DNA from: Clostridia bacterium
GTDB taxonomy: Bacteria > Bacillota > Sulfobacillia > SLMV01
Direction: 5' to 3'
Assembly (NCBI GenBank): GCA_003551365.1
Contig: PUMM01000034.1
Coordinates: forward strand, 1 to 34,324
Length of the DNA: 34,324 nt
The translations under genes were made by a program, and so were the position numbers. Below are positions 1 through 8,605 of this stretch, one piece after another; positions within the stretch are counted from its first letter, which is position 1, and every line of letters begins with the position of its first letter. The notes under the pieces were generated by a model. It worked only from the letters and a program-made list of their open reading frames with translations, was not told where the DNA came from and ran no database searches.

Positions 1-1219
1 CAGTGGTGGATGGGGTTTTGCCTCGTTCAACTCACTGGAGGAACTGGAATCGCGCATCCGGCACGCCTGTGACATGGCCCGTGTGGCGGGCGAGCACCGC
101 AACGAGCAGGTTGAGCTGGCTCCGGTGGAGCCCGTGCAGGATACGGTGCAGCCCCCGGAAGGATGGGACCCGGCCGAGGTCAGTCTTGCGGACAAGATCG
201 ATCTGTTCGCCGACTACAACCGCATAGTTCTCGAGTACGGGGGAGAGATAGCCAGCTCATCCGTGGCGTATGGGGACAAGCGGACCCGCCTGCTCTTCAT
301 GAACAATGAGGGTACCTGTGTGGATCAGACGAAGATAGATCTGCAGGGTGGGATCGTTGCCATAGCCACGCGCGGAAGCGATACGCAGGCGGGACACGTT
401 AGCTTTGGCAGCTCTGCGGATTTTTCCGTCACACACGGGCTGGAGGAAGATGTCGTCGACGCCTGCAAGACTGCCTGTCAGCTCCTGGACGCACCAGTGG
501 TGCGTGGAGGCGAATACACCGTCATCGCCTCGCCGCGGATGGCGGGAATTTTTGCGCATGAGGCCTTCGGTCACCTCAGTGAGGCGGATGATCTCATGGA
601 GAAGGAGCGCATGCGCGAGATGATGCAGCTGGGCAGGCGCTTCGGGCGGGAGACCCTGAACATATATGACACTGGCCTGACCCCCGGTGCGCGCGGCTAC
701 CTCCCCTACGATGATGAGGGAGTTCCCGCGACAGATGTCGACCTGATTCGCGAGGGCGTGTTGGTGGGAAGGCTGCATTCGCGCCGTTCAGCGGGCAGAA
801 TGGGGGAGAAACCCACCGGCAATGCTCGTGCTCTCAACTACCGCTATCCTCCCATATGCCGCATGCGCAATACCCGCATAGGGTCGGGCGATGCCTCCTT
901 CTCGGATATGCTAGATGGCGTGAAGAAGGGTCTGTACGTCGTGACTCCCCAGGGGGGACAGACGGACGACGAGATGTTCACCTTCATGGCCGGTAAATCC
1001 TTCCTCATCGAGGATGGCAGGCTCGGCCCCATGGTCAAGGATGTCACCCTGACGGGCAATGTCTTTCACACGCTGCAGGAGATCGATATGGTGGGTGATG
1101 ACGTTCTGCAGTGGGAGAGTGCGGGCGGCTGCGGCAAGGGCGAACAGAGTCCGCTGCCGACCAGTGAGTGGGCCCCGCACATCCGGATACAGAACGTCGT
1201 GGTCGGAGGTGAGAGTTGA
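1..1219 (+). CDS. tldD: TldD metalloprotease subunit, 5' partial
   Basis: The reading frame is open from the first base of the window, so the start lies upstream; about 405 residues are visible against roughly 460-480 in the family, so only the N-terminus is missing. The HExxxH zinc motif (HEAFGH, about 557-574) is present. A late GGCGKG motif matches the region that supplies the third, cysteine zinc ligand in E. coli TldD. TldD pairs with TldE to form a cytoplasmic protease that degrades unfolded or small peptides and matures some modified peptides; this is family knowledge. Its stop codon overlaps the tldE start (TGATG), so the two are translationally coupled. No modified-peptide precursor is visible nearby, so a general peptidase role is the default reading. 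Confidence 0.93.
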   Translation, partial: SGGWGFASFNSLEELESRIRHACDMARVAGEHRNEQVELAPVEPVQDTVQPPEGWDPAEVSLADKIDLFADYNRIVLEYGGEIASSSVAYGDKRTRLLFMNNEGTCVDQTKIDLQGGIVAIATRGSDTQAGHVSFGSSADFSVTHGLEEDVVDACKTACQLLDAPVVRGGEYTVIASPRMAGIFAHEAFGHLSEADDLMEKERMREMMQLGRRFGRETLNIYDTGLTPGARGYLPYDDEGVPATDVDLIREGVLVGRLHSRRSAGRMGEKPTGNARALNYRYPPICRMRNTRIGSGDASFSDMLDGVKKGLYVVTPQGGQTDDEMFTFMAGKSFLIEDGRLGPMVKDVTLTGNVFHTLQEIDMVGDDVLQWESAGGCGKGEQSPLPTSEWAPHIRIQNVVVGGES

Positions 1220-2553
1220 TGACTTCCCGTTACGAGCGGCAGGCGGAGAGAGTTCTACAACTCGCCGGTGAGCTGGCAGATGATGCCGAGGTGTGGTGCG
1301 CGGATTCAGAGAGGATCCCCGTCCGTTTTGACGACAACAGGCTGCAGATGTTGGAGGCATCCTCTGCAACCGGTATTGCTCTGCGGGTCATGAACGACGG
1401 GCGGATGGGGTTCTCCGCGAGCACTCGCGACTCTTCCGAGGCGGAGCTGGTAGACATGGCTCTGGCCACCGCCGAGTTCGGTTCCGAGGTCGATTACGAG
1501 TTTCCCGCCTCTACTACATATCCGACCGTAGATACATATGACCCGGCCGTGGCCGATCTGCGGGCAGATGCCATGACGCAGACCGGCTCGGCAATTCTGG
1601 AGAGGATTCTGGAGCACGAGAGCGATGTTGATGTGCACATCTCTCTCAATCGCAGTGTGGGCCGGGCCCGGCTCATGAATACCCGCGGACTGGATGTTGC
1701 AGGTGAAAGCACTGCGGCCAGCATTATGTGTTCTGCCACCTGGATCGAAGGAGACAGCCTTCTGCGGACGGGAGACATAGTGGGGTCGCAGTTTCTGTAC
1801 GAGGATCCGGGGCAGCTGGCCGAACGTATCATTGAGCAGCTGGATTTGGGCCGCAGGCCAGCCAGAATCAGCGAGGGACGCTACCCGGTCATTTTTGCAC
1901 CCTGGGCGCTCGGGGACATACTGCGGCCACTTTTCGCCTGCGTGGATGGTGATGCCGTTGCCAAGGGATTTTCCCCGTGGCGCGACAGTCTGGGCGAGAG
2001 CGTGGCGGACCGTCGGTTGACCATATACGACGACGGCCTGATGCACGGAGGTACGGGGACGGCCCCCTGGGATGATGAAGGCGTGCCCTCGCAGTGCACT
2101 CCCCTCATCCGCAAGGGGCAGCTGGAAAATTTCCTGGTTGACCTCAAGAACGGCTCCCGACTGGACCTCGCTCCCACGGGGAATGGTCAGCGAGGGGGGC
2201 TGAGCTCCCCGCCGGGGGTGGGAACCAGCAATATTCGCCTCGAACCGGGTGAGCGCACGCACCAGCAGATGATCGCGTCGATCGATGAGGGCGTATTCGT
2301 GCACCAGCTCATGGGTGCGTGGGGAGCCAATCCCTACGGGGGTCAGGTGAGCGGCAATATAGCACTCGGCTACAAGATTGAGGGCGGGGAACTGGTCGGA
2401 CGGGTCAAAAATACTATGCTCTATCTCAACGCATTCGAGGCCTGGCGCGATCAACTGCGCGAGATCAGCTCCGATGCCCGTCAGATGCTCTCCTACCGTT
2501 TGCCGTACGTGACAATGGATGGGGTGAGTATCTCGACGCGGGGCACGGAATGA
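1219..2553 (+). CDS. tldE: TldE/PmbA, non-catalytic partner of TldD
   Basis: A 444-residue protein of the PmbA/TldD superfamily. It lacks the HExxxH motif seen in the upstream gene, as expected for TldE, which forms a heterodimer with TldD and contributes to the substrate channel. Conserved stretches include a PYDDEG-like segment (APWDDEGVPS, about 2060-2090) and a C-terminal region with NPYGGQVSGNIALGYKIEGG. I chose ATG 1219, which overlaps the tldD stop and has GGAGGTGA at 1205-1212; a TTG one codon upstream is less likely. It is the last gene before a 140-base gap and the aromatic operon promoter. Confidence 0.92.
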   Translation: MTSRYERQAERVLQLAGELADDAEVWCADSERIPVRFDDNRLQMLEASSATGIALRVMNDGRMGFSASTRDSSEAELVDMALATAEFGSEVDYEFPASTTYPTVDTYDPAVADLRADAMTQTGSAILERILEHESDVDVHISLNRSVGRARLMNTRGLDVAGESTAASIMCSATWIEGDSLLRTGDIVGSQFLYEDPGQLAERIIEQLDLGRRPARISEGRYPVIFAPWALGDILRPLFACVDGDAVAKGFSPWRDSLGESVADRRLTIYDDGLMHGGTGTAPWDDEGVPSQCTPLIRKGQLENFLVDLKNGSRLDLAPTGNGQRGGLSSPPGVGTSNIRLEPGERTHQQMIASIDEGVFVHQLMGAWGANPYGGQVSGNIALGYKIEGGELVGRVKNTMLYLNAFEAWRDQLREISSDARQMLSYRLPYVTMDGVSISTRGTE

Positions 2554-2693
2554 GGGGCAGATCACCGGGACTGCTGCCGGATATCACTTTGTGCGCCACC
2601 CCAGCTGGGTCAAAGCGGTCCCCACCCTGCCCGCTTTCCTCCCCAATGCGGCTGGGGGCGATGTGTTTCGCAGAAACCGGGGTGCTGGGGTGC
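2554..2693. other. Intergenic region between tldE and the aromatic operon promoter
   Basis: No credible gene is present. The stretch holds a short perfect palindrome (CCCAGCTGGG) and a CCCC...GGGG inverted repeat that could terminate tldDE transcripts, but neither is followed by a T-run. Confidence 0.4.
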
Positions 2694-2722
2694 TTGACAA
2701 GTGGGCATTGGAAGTCTATAGT
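2694..2722 (+). promoter_or_regulatory. Sigma-A-type promoter of the aromatic operon
   Basis: A perfect -35 hexamer TTGACA (2694-2699), a 17-base spacer and a -10 hexamer TATAGT (2717-2722, 5 of 6 match). Transcription would begin near 2729, just before the T-box leader. This is the best promoter match noticed in the window. Confidence 0.85.
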
Positions 2723-2728
2723 GTGCTA

Positions 2729-3005
2729 ACAAGTTAAATAGTGTGTGAACAGAAAGACTGTGAAGGGGAGGAGTAAGCCCAGTCAGCTGACAGAGAGCTG
2801 AGGGTGCTGCGACTCAGCAGCTGCACAGGCCGAAATACACCCCGGAGTCGCCGGCTGAACGGAAATACCAGTAGGCCGGGCCGTAATCCGTCGTTATCCG
2901 GTGAGGGAGTGATGGCTCCCAATAGAGAGAGCCCGCGAGGCTAACTCAGGTGGTACCGCGCCCACGTCTATGTAGGGTCGTCCTGTGAGGGGACGGCCCT
3001 TTTTT
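2729..3005 (+). promoter_or_regulatory. T-box riboswitch leader, probably tRNA-Tyr responsive
   Basis: A T-box leader reads the charging state of a tRNA and lets transcription continue when that tRNA is uncharged. Visible elements are the Stem I AGAGA motif (2792-2796), a helix AGCTG (2796-2800) with CGGCT (2852-2856), and a T-box sequence CAGGTGGTACCGCG (2947-2960). An intrinsic terminator follows. CAGG (2947-2950) can pair with CCTG (2982-2985) in an antiterminator that would disrupt the terminator's 5' arm. The bulge UGGU (2951-2954) pairs with a tRNA ending ACCA, as tRNA-Tyr and tRNA-Phe do; tRNA-Trp normally has G at that position. TAC at 2866-2868 is my candidate specifier codon. The tyrosine call rests on that codon and on tyrA downstream; the exact Stem I fold is uncertain. 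Confidence 0.9.
2975..3005 (+). terminator. T-box leader intrinsic terminator
   Basis: The stem GGGTCGTCC (2975-2983) pairs with GGACGGCCC (2991-2999), with one G-U pair and a 7-base loop, and is followed by six T residues (3000-3005). It competes with the T-box antiterminator and is the regulated attenuation point for the operon. Confidence 0.92.
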
Positions 3006-3059
3006 ATTTTCTGGACTGCGATGATGGGCCCCGGACATCTGAACGGAAGGGAGCGGAAC

Positions 3060-3425
3060 ATGATAGCGATTCGCGGTGCGACCACAGTGCAGTGCGACGA
3101 CGAGGAGGAGATTCTGGCAGCTGCGCGGGAGCTGCTCGCCGAGCTCATCGGGAGAAACGGGTTGTGTGAGGATGAAGTGGTGAGTGCCCTTTTTACGGCC
3201 ACCCCAGACCTCACCGCCTGTTTCCCGGCTGCGGCGGCGCGGGAGCTGGGCTGGACTGCAACCCCCCTCATGTGCGCCGCAGAAATCGACGTGCAGGACG
3301 CCCTGCCGGGCTGCATCCGTGTCCTGCTGCACGTGAACCGGAGATGCAGCAAAGAGGAAGTACAGCACGTTTACCTGCGTGAGGCCACAGCCTTGCGCCC
3401 CGATCTCACAGAAGGGACTGAGTAA
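3060..3425 (+). CDS. aroH: Chorismate mutase, AroH type
   Basis: Converts chorismate to prephenate. The 121-residue protein matches the monofunctional B. subtilis AroH fold in length and pattern. Residues aligned to the known active site are all present: R5, R61, C72, E75, R87, Y105 and R113 (B. subtilis R7, R63, C75, E78, R90, Y108, R116). The start ATG 3060 gives the canonical N-terminus MIAIRGATT and follows GGAAGGGAGCGGA. It is the first gene after the T-box terminator, so it lies directly under the riboswitch. DAHP synthase follows after two bases. Confidence 0.96.
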   Translation: MIAIRGATTVQCDDEEEILAAARELLAELIGRNGLCEDEVVSALFTATPDLTACFPAAAARELGWTATPLMCAAEIDVQDALPGCIRVLLHVNRRCSKEEVQHVYLREATALRPDLTEGTE

Positions 3426-3427
3426 CA

Positions 3428-4450
3428 ATGATCATCGTTATGGGCAATACCAGCACCGAGGAGGATCTGGAACGAGTGGTCGGTGCAGTGAAGAGTGCCG
3501 GTCTGGATGTGCACATATCGGAGGGCGTGGAGCACACCATAGTCGGCTGTGTGGGCGATGTTAGCCACCTCGACCGCAACGAGCTGCAGGTGCTATCCGG
3601 GGTGCAGCGCGTGGTCCGGGTCATGCAGCCCTTCAAACTGGTCAGCCGGGAGTTTCAGGAGGAAGACACGGTGGTCGATGTGGATGGAGTGCGGGTAGGT
3701 GGTTCCCGGGTTGTGGTGATGGCCGGTCCCTGTGCCGTAGAGGACCGGGAGATGCTTCTGGAGACGGCAGAGATCGTCAGGGATGCCGGCGGAGAGATCC
3801 TGCGCGGCGGTGCCTTCAAACCCAGAACCTCTCCGTACAGCTTTCAGGGGCTGGGTGAAGAGGGCCTGAAAATCCTGCGCGAGGCCTCTGAACGCACTGG
3901 CCTGAAAGTGGTCACGGAAGTGCTTTCGCCCGAGGATGTCGAGCTGGTCGCCGGCTACGCCGATGTACTGCAGATTGGTGCGCGGAATATGCAGAACTAC
4001 AGTCTGCTGCGTCAGGTGGGCCGCACGCAGCGCCCCGTCCTGCTGAAACGCGGGCTGATGTCTTCCGTCGAGGAATGGCTGATGGCAGCTGAGTATGTCG
4101 CCTCGGAGGGCAACCCGAACATCATGCTGTGCGAGCGCGGCATTCGTACTTTCTCCCAATACACCCGAAACACCCTGGATCTGAGTGCCGTTCCTCTGGT
4201 ACAGGAGTTGAGTCACCTGCCCGTGGTCGTCGATCCCAGTCACGCCACCGGTCGCTGGAGGTTGGTGGCACCCATGGCTCGCGCGGCAGTTGCAGCCGGT
4301 GCTGATGGTCTCATCATGGAGGTCCACCCCCGACCGGCAGAGGCCAAGTCAGACGGGCCGCAGTCTCTCAAACCTGACACCTTCCGGCAGACCATGCGTG
4401 AGATTGCCGAAGTGGCCCGGAGCATCGGGCGGGGAGTGAACAATGGATGA
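3428..4450 (+). CDS. aroF: DAHP synthase, type I-beta with N-terminal ferredoxin-like domain
   Basis: Condenses PEP and erythrose-4-phosphate to DAHP, the committed step of the shikimate pathway. The 340-residue protein has an N-terminal domain (about 1-70) like the ferredoxin-like regulatory domain of Thermotoga maritima DAHP synthase, which in that enzyme mediates feedback inhibition by tyrosine and phenylalanine. The catalytic barrel follows, with AGPCAVE (metal-binding Cys), a GGAFKPRTSPYSFQG segment, an LLKRG lysine segment and a C-terminal DPSHATG...EVHPRPAEAKSDGPQSL run. The domain layout suggests this operon is controlled both by the T-box and by end-product inhibition. The stop overlaps the tyrA start (ATGA). 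Confidence 0.96.
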   Translation: MIIVMGNTSTEEDLERVVGAVKSAGLDVHISEGVEHTIVGCVGDVSHLDRNELQVLSGVQRVVRVMQPFKLVSREFQEEDTVVDVDGVRVGGSRVVVMAGPCAVEDREMLLETAEIVRDAGGEILRGGAFKPRTSPYSFQGLGEEGLKILREASERTGLKVVTEVLSPEDVELVAGYADVLQIGARNMQNYSLLRQVGRTQRPVLLKRGLMSSVEEWLMAAEYVASEGNPNIMLCERGIRTFSQYTRNTLDLSAVPLVQELSHLPVVVDPSHATGRWRLVAPMARAAVAAGADGLIMEVHPRPAEAKSDGPQSLKPDTFRQTMREIAEVARSIGRGVNNG

Positions 4451-5313
4451 TTCGCTCCCTGGATCATGCCACGGTCTTCATTGCCGGGATGGGACTCATG
4501 GGCGGATCACTGGCCCTGGCCCTGCGGGGGAGTGCCGGCCGTATAGTGGGGAGCGATGTGGACCTTGCCGCTCTTTGCGCGGCCCGGACACTGGATGCCG
4601 TGGATGAGACGGTCAAACTGGACTGCTGTGCGGACTGGATCCGTCGCACCGACCTGCTGGTACTGTCCACTCCCCTGGGACAGATGAGCAGATTCCTGCG
4701 CACTGCCGCCCCTCACCTGCGCCCCGGAACCGTGGTCACCGATCTGGGGGGAGCCAAGATGAAGGTGATCGGGGAGATCGAGGCAACTCTTCCCGCAGGG
4801 GTCCGCTACATACCCGGCCACCCCATGGCCGGGTCGGAGAAGCGCGGTATATCGGGCGCAGACGCTTCCCTCTTCCGGCAAGCGGCATGGATGGTAGCAG
4901 AAGAACCTCCGGCCCTGCTGGCGGAGATGATATCTGCGGTCGGCGCCGAACTGATCACCATCGACGCACAGATGCACGACAGGGTGGTGGCCCACACCAG
5001 CCATCTGCCTCATATGATGGCAGCGGCCACCGCTTTCGTCTGTGCAGAGGCGGCAGGAGACAATGAGGGAGCCTTTCAGACCCTCTCTGCCGGCGGATTC
5101 CGTGATACTACTCGCGTGTGCGAGGGCTCCCCGGAGATGGCGGCAGACATGTGTTTGTACAATACCGATGAGCTTCTGCCCGCTCTGGAGCGAGCTGGCG
5201 AAATACTGCTGGATATGTCCGCCGCCCTGCGGGGAGGAGACACAGACTGTCTCCGTTCCTTTCTGCAGGATGCCCGGGACGGACGGCGACGGATTGTGAG
5301 GGACGAACAATGA
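4447..5313 (+). CDS. tyrA: Prephenate dehydrogenase
   Basis: Oxidatively decarboxylates prephenate to 4-hydroxyphenylpyruvate. The 288-residue protein has an N-terminal Rossmann fold with GMGLMGGSLA (about residues 14-23) and the signature HPMAGSEKRGISGA, containing the catalytic histidine. A helical C-terminal domain with HTSHLPHMMA follows. It ends without an ACT domain, so allosteric control is more likely to sit in AroF. The start ATG 4447 overlaps the aroF stop by four bases, and its own stop overlaps the next start in the same way. It is the branch-specific gene that points the operon toward tyrosine; no pheA is present. Confidence 0.95.
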   Translation: MIRSLDHATVFIAGMGLMGGSLALALRGSAGRIVGSDVDLAALCAARTLDAVDETVKLDCCADWIRRTDLLVLSTPLGQMSRFLRTAAPHLRPGTVVTDLGGAKMKVIGEIEATLPAGVRYIPGHPMAGSEKRGISGADASLFRQAAWMVAEEPPALLAEMISAVGAELITIDAQMHDRVVAHTSHLPHMMAAATAFVCAEAAGDNEGAFQTLSAGGFRDTTRVCEGSPEMAADMCLYNTDELLPALERAGEILLDMSAALRGGDTDCLRSFLQDARDGRRRIVRDEQ

Positions 5314-7442
5314 GACTGTGCACGGATGGACCACTCAGAGGAGAGGTCGAGGCGCCGGGAGACAAGTCCTGTTCCCATCGGGCGGCGCTGCTGGCCGCAC
5401 TGACGGATGATGAGGTCACCATTTTCAACTTCGCACCCGGAGAGGACTGCGCGAGCACCCTGGACTGCCTCGCCGCTCTCGGGGTGCCGGTAACCCGGCG
5501 GGGTTCCGAGGTTACGGTACAGGGCAGGGCCGGAGTGCTTGATGAGCCCGATCGCGTGCTGGACTGCGGGAATTCGGGCACCACCATGCGTCTTCTGGCC
5601 GGCCTTCTGAGTGGTCAGCGAATGCATGTCATCCTGAGTGGAGATGACTCGCTCAACAGACGACCCATGGACCGAATAGTCGATCCCCTGCGTCATATGG
5701 GTGCAGATATCAGGATGCGGGAGGAAGCTGGTGCCCCCCTGAGCATCTGCGGGGGGGTAACCCGGGGAGGAGAATACCGCACGCCGGTAGCCAGCGCTCA
5801 GGTCAAGTCGGCCATACTGCTGGCGGGTCTCTATGCGGAATCCGCTACCACGGTGCGCGAGCCCGGCACATCCCGGGATCATACCGAACGGATGCTGGAG
5901 GCATGGGGCGTGCCGGTGCAACGGCACAATGGTCGGGTCCGCCTCGGTGGGAAAGGCCTGTCCCGCTTGAGGGCGCCAGAGGACGGGGTGCGCATACCGG
6001 GAGATATTTCCTCGGTTGCCTTCCTCGTCGCCGCTGCCCTGCTCACACCCGGCTCCGAGGTGCTCATCCGCAATGTGGGCATCAACCCCACCCGCACCGG
6101 CATTCTGGCCGTGCTGGAGAGTATGGATGCGCGGGTGGAGGCGGACAATGTTCGCGATTGGATGGGTGAGCCGGTGGCCGATCTTCTGGTCCGTCACAGC
6201 TCCCTGCGCCCCTTTCAGGTGGAAGAGGATATGGTGCCGACCCTCATCGATGAGATACCCCTTCTCGCCCTGCTGGCAGCGCATGCTCGCGGCACGAGTA
6301 CGTTCCGGGGGGTGGGCGAGCTGCGCTTCAAGGAGACGGACCGGCTGGCCGCAGTGCAGGAAGAACTCGGAGCGGTCGGGGTCCAGTGTCGGGTGCGGGA
6401 GGATACTCTGCTCATAGATGGGGAGGAAGACTTCTCCGCAATCCCGGCCACACCGGACGCCAGGGGTGATCATCGTATGGCCATGACTCTGGCCCTGGCT
6501 GGTCTGCCCGATGGACGGGTAGAGCTGCGGAATGATTCTGCAGTGGATATTTCCTATCCGCAGTTTTTTCATCACCTGCGCTCCCTGGGCGCCCGCCCCT
6601 CCTCGCGGGGCGAGCACCTGCAGATGGGTCTGCTGGGGGAGGGCATCGAAGACAGCGCCTCTCCCCCCATGCTGCGCACGGCTCTGGAGGTGTGCGGCCT
6701 GCGCGGTTCCTACCGGTTGTTCGACGTTGGTTCGAAAGACCTGGGTGCGGCGGTGCGCGGGCTGGGGGCACTGGGAGTGGTTCGGTTCAATGTCACCCGG
6801 CCGCACAAGGTGGCCATATGCAGGTATCTGGACAGACTGGCTCCGTCCGCTCGCGACCTGGAAGCCGTCAACACGGTGGTGCCGGACGGCGGGGAGCTGG
6901 TCGGGCACAACACCGATGTCGCCGGAGTGGCCCGGGCCCTGCGTGACGCCGGTTTCCGTATGCAGGACTCCCGCGTGCTCATTGTTGGTGCAGGTGGCGC
7001 TGCCCGCGCCGCACTGCGGGCGGCGGTGGACGGTGCGGCCGCTGGTGTGCATATCGCCAACCGCTCTCCGCGGGCGGCAGCCGAACTGGCCGGACTCTGG
7101 TGGGCCGAGGACTGTGCAACACAGGTGCACTGCTCGGGACTGACAGATGTCCCCGGCGGGCGCTTCGATCTGATCATACAGGCCACACCCGTCGGGTCAC
7201 TCGATGCGAGCTGCCCGCTGCCGGAGCACTGCCACCTGGGGGCGGGTGTGACGGTTCTGGAGATGATCTACCGGCCGCAGGTGACGTCGCTGGTGCGGCG
7301 GGCCCGGACCGCCGGAGCGAAGGTGGTACCGGGATCGGAGATGCTGCTGCATCAGGGCGCGCGGGCCTTCGAACTGTGGACGGGAGAAGCCGCTCCGGTG
7401 CAGAAGATGAGAGAAGAGCTGGGGAGGGTATTGCGATGGTGA
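5310..7442 (+). CDS. aroA-aroE: Fused EPSP synthase - shikimate dehydrogenase
   Basis: One uninterrupted 710-residue frame. Residues 1 to about 428 are an EPSP synthase resembling the B. subtilis enzyme: APGDKSCSHRA near the start, GNSGTTMRLLAGLL, SLNRRPM, SAQVKSAILLAGLYAE, SRDHTERML, NPTRTGI, LIDEIP and GDHRMAM. Residues about 437-710 are a shikimate dehydrogenase: SASP near 449-452 (family SLSP), NVTRPHK with the catalytic lysine, AVNTVV, GHNTDVAG with the catalytic aspartate, and the NADP loop GAGGAARA followed by ANRS. The linker is only about 8 residues, and no stop or frame change separates the halves. The usual HSLSPxMHN of AroE reads DSASPPMLR here, a divergent substrate-pocket edge. 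The start overlaps the tyrA stop (ATGA) and the stop overlaps aroC by 7 bases. Both activities are predicted intact. This domain pairing is unusual outside the eukaryotic AROM protein. Confidence 0.94.
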   Translation: MRLCTDGPLRGEVEAPGDKSCSHRAALLAALTDDEVTIFNFAPGEDCASTLDCLAALGVPVTRRGSEVTVQGRAGVLDEPDRVLDCGNSGTTMRLLAGLLSGQRMHVILSGDDSLNRRPMDRIVDPLRHMGADIRMREEAGAPLSICGGVTRGGEYRTPVASAQVKSAILLAGLYAESATTVREPGTSRDHTERMLEAWGVPVQRHNGRVRLGGKGLSRLRAPEDGVRIPGDISSVAFLVAAALLTPGSEVLIRNVGINPTRTGILAVLESMDARVEADNVRDWMGEPVADLLVRHSSLRPFQVEEDMVPTLIDEIPLLALLAAHARGTSTFRGVGELRFKETDRLAAVQEELGAVGVQCRVREDTLLIDGEEDFSAIPATPDARGDHRMAMTLALAGLPDGRVELRNDSAVDISYPQFFHHLRSLGARPSSRGEHLQMGLLGEGIEDSASPPMLRTALEVCGLRGSYRLFDVGSKDLGAAVRGLGALGVVRFNVTRPHKVAICRYLDRLAPSARDLEAVNTVVPDGGELVGHNTDVAGVARALRDAGFRMQDSRVLIVGAGGAARAALRAAVDGAAAGVHIANRSPRAAAELAGLWWAEDCATQVHCSGLTDVPGGRFDLIIQATPVGSLDASCPLPEHCHLGAGVTVLEMIYRPQVTSLVRRARTAGAKVVPGSEMLLHQGARAFELWTGEAAPVQKMREELGRVLRW

Positions 7443-8605
7443 GGTACAGAACTGCAGGTGAGTCGCACGGGCGGGCCCTCATGGTCATCATTGAGGGAGT
7501 GCCTGCCGGACTGAACATTGAGCGGAAGGACATTAATGAGGAACTGGCGCGCCGCCAGCTGGGATATGGGCGTGGCGGTCGTATGCAGATTGAGCGGGAT
7601 GAGGTGGAGATTATTTCCGGGGTGCGGCATCGCCGCACACTCGGGAGCCCGATCGGTCTGCTCATACGCAACCGCGACTGGGTTAACTGGGAACAAGCCA
7701 TGTCTCCGGATGATGGAACGGCTGAACCGGTGGTGCGGCCGCGGCCGGGGCACGCCGATCTGGCCGGCCATCACAAGTATGGGCACCGGGACCTGCGCAA
7801 TGTGCTGGAACGGGCCTCTGCCCGCGATACGGCTGCCCGGGTTGCCGCCGGCGCGGTGAGCATGATTCTGTTGCGCGAGCTGGGGGTCCATCTGATCGGC
7901 TGTGTCTGCTCGGTGGGTTCAGTTGCTTCCGGGGGGTTCCCCTCGCAGTGGTTCGAGCGGCCCGCTTCCGAGGTTTACGAATACTGGCGCGAGCTCGAGA
8001 GAGATCGCCCCCTGCGCTGCCCCGATGCCGGGGCGGAACAAGAGATGGTCGAACTGATCGATGCGTGTCGGGATGAGGGCGACACACTGGGCGGCGTGGT
8101 GGAAGTCTGCGCCATGGGGGTGCCGCCCGGACTCGGCAGCTACGCCCAGTGGTCCGACCGGCTGGACGGCCGGCTGGCCCGGGCCCTCATGTCCATTCCG
8201 GGCATCAAGTCGGTGGAGGTCGGCGATGGATTCTCCGCGGCGCAGAGCCGCGGATCCCGGGTGCACGACCCCATAGTGCCGGGTGAGGCCGGGGGTACCC
8301 GGCGTACGTCCAACAACGCGGGCGGATTGGAGGGCGGCGTTACCAATGGCCGCGAGGTGCGGGTGCGGGCGGGAATGAAACCCATCGCCACTCTGCGCAG
8401 GGCCCTGCCGTCTGTGGATCTGTCTACCGGTGAGGCCACATCTGCCCACCACGAGCGTTCCGATGTGTGTGCGGTGCCCTCTGCCGGAGTCGTGGCGGAG
8501 GCGGTCACCGCCGTGGAGCTGGCCGGCGCCATCATTCATCGCTTCGGCGGCGATCGTCTGGACCATCTCCGCGACCGGGTGGAGCGAGAGGGGCGATCCC
8601 CGTGA
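7436..8605 (+). CDS. aroC: Chorismate synthase
   Basis: Converts EPSP to chorismate with reduced FMN as cofactor. The 389-residue protein has normal family length. It has the N-terminal signature RYRTAGESHG, the GHADLAGHHKYG segment, RASARDTAARVAAGA and the C-terminal GGVTNGREVRVR...KPIATL run with flavin and substrate contacts. I chose ATG 7436 because it yields the canonical MVRYRTAGESHG N-terminus, with GGGGAGGG upstream at 7421-7428. It overlaps the 3' end of aroA-aroE by 7 bases and its stop overlaps the next GTG start, so the whole run is coupled. Confidence 0.96.
   Translation: MVRYRTAGESHGRALMVIIEGVPAGLNIERKDINEELARRQLGYGRGGRMQIERDEVEIISGVRHRRTLGSPIGLLIRNRDWVNWEQAMSPDDGTAEPVVRPRPGHADLAGHHKYGHRDLRNVLERASARDTAARVAAGAVSMILLRELGVHLIGCVCSVGSVASGGFPSQWFERPASEVYEYWRELERDRPLRCPDAGAEQEMVELIDACRDEGDTLGGVVEVCAMGVPPGLGSYAQWSDRLDGRLARALMSIPGIKSVEVGDGFSAAQSRGSRVHDPIVPGEAGGTRRTSNNAGGLEGGVTNGREVRVRAGMKPIATLRRALPSVDLSTGEATSAHHERSDVCAVPSAGVVAEAVTAVELAGAIIHRFGGDRLDHLRDRVEREGRSP

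Noticed and set aside
2729-3005. Tryptophan-specific T-box
   Set aside because: The UGGU bulge fits an A discriminator base, not the G of tRNA-Trp, and the operon contains tyrA and no trp genes.
5076-7130. Long open frame on the minus strand opposite tyrA and aroA-aroE
   Set aside because: It is antisense to genes with clear catalytic motifs, and its translation is rich in Gly, His and Gln with no recognisable domain, typical of a shadow frame in G+C-rich DNA.
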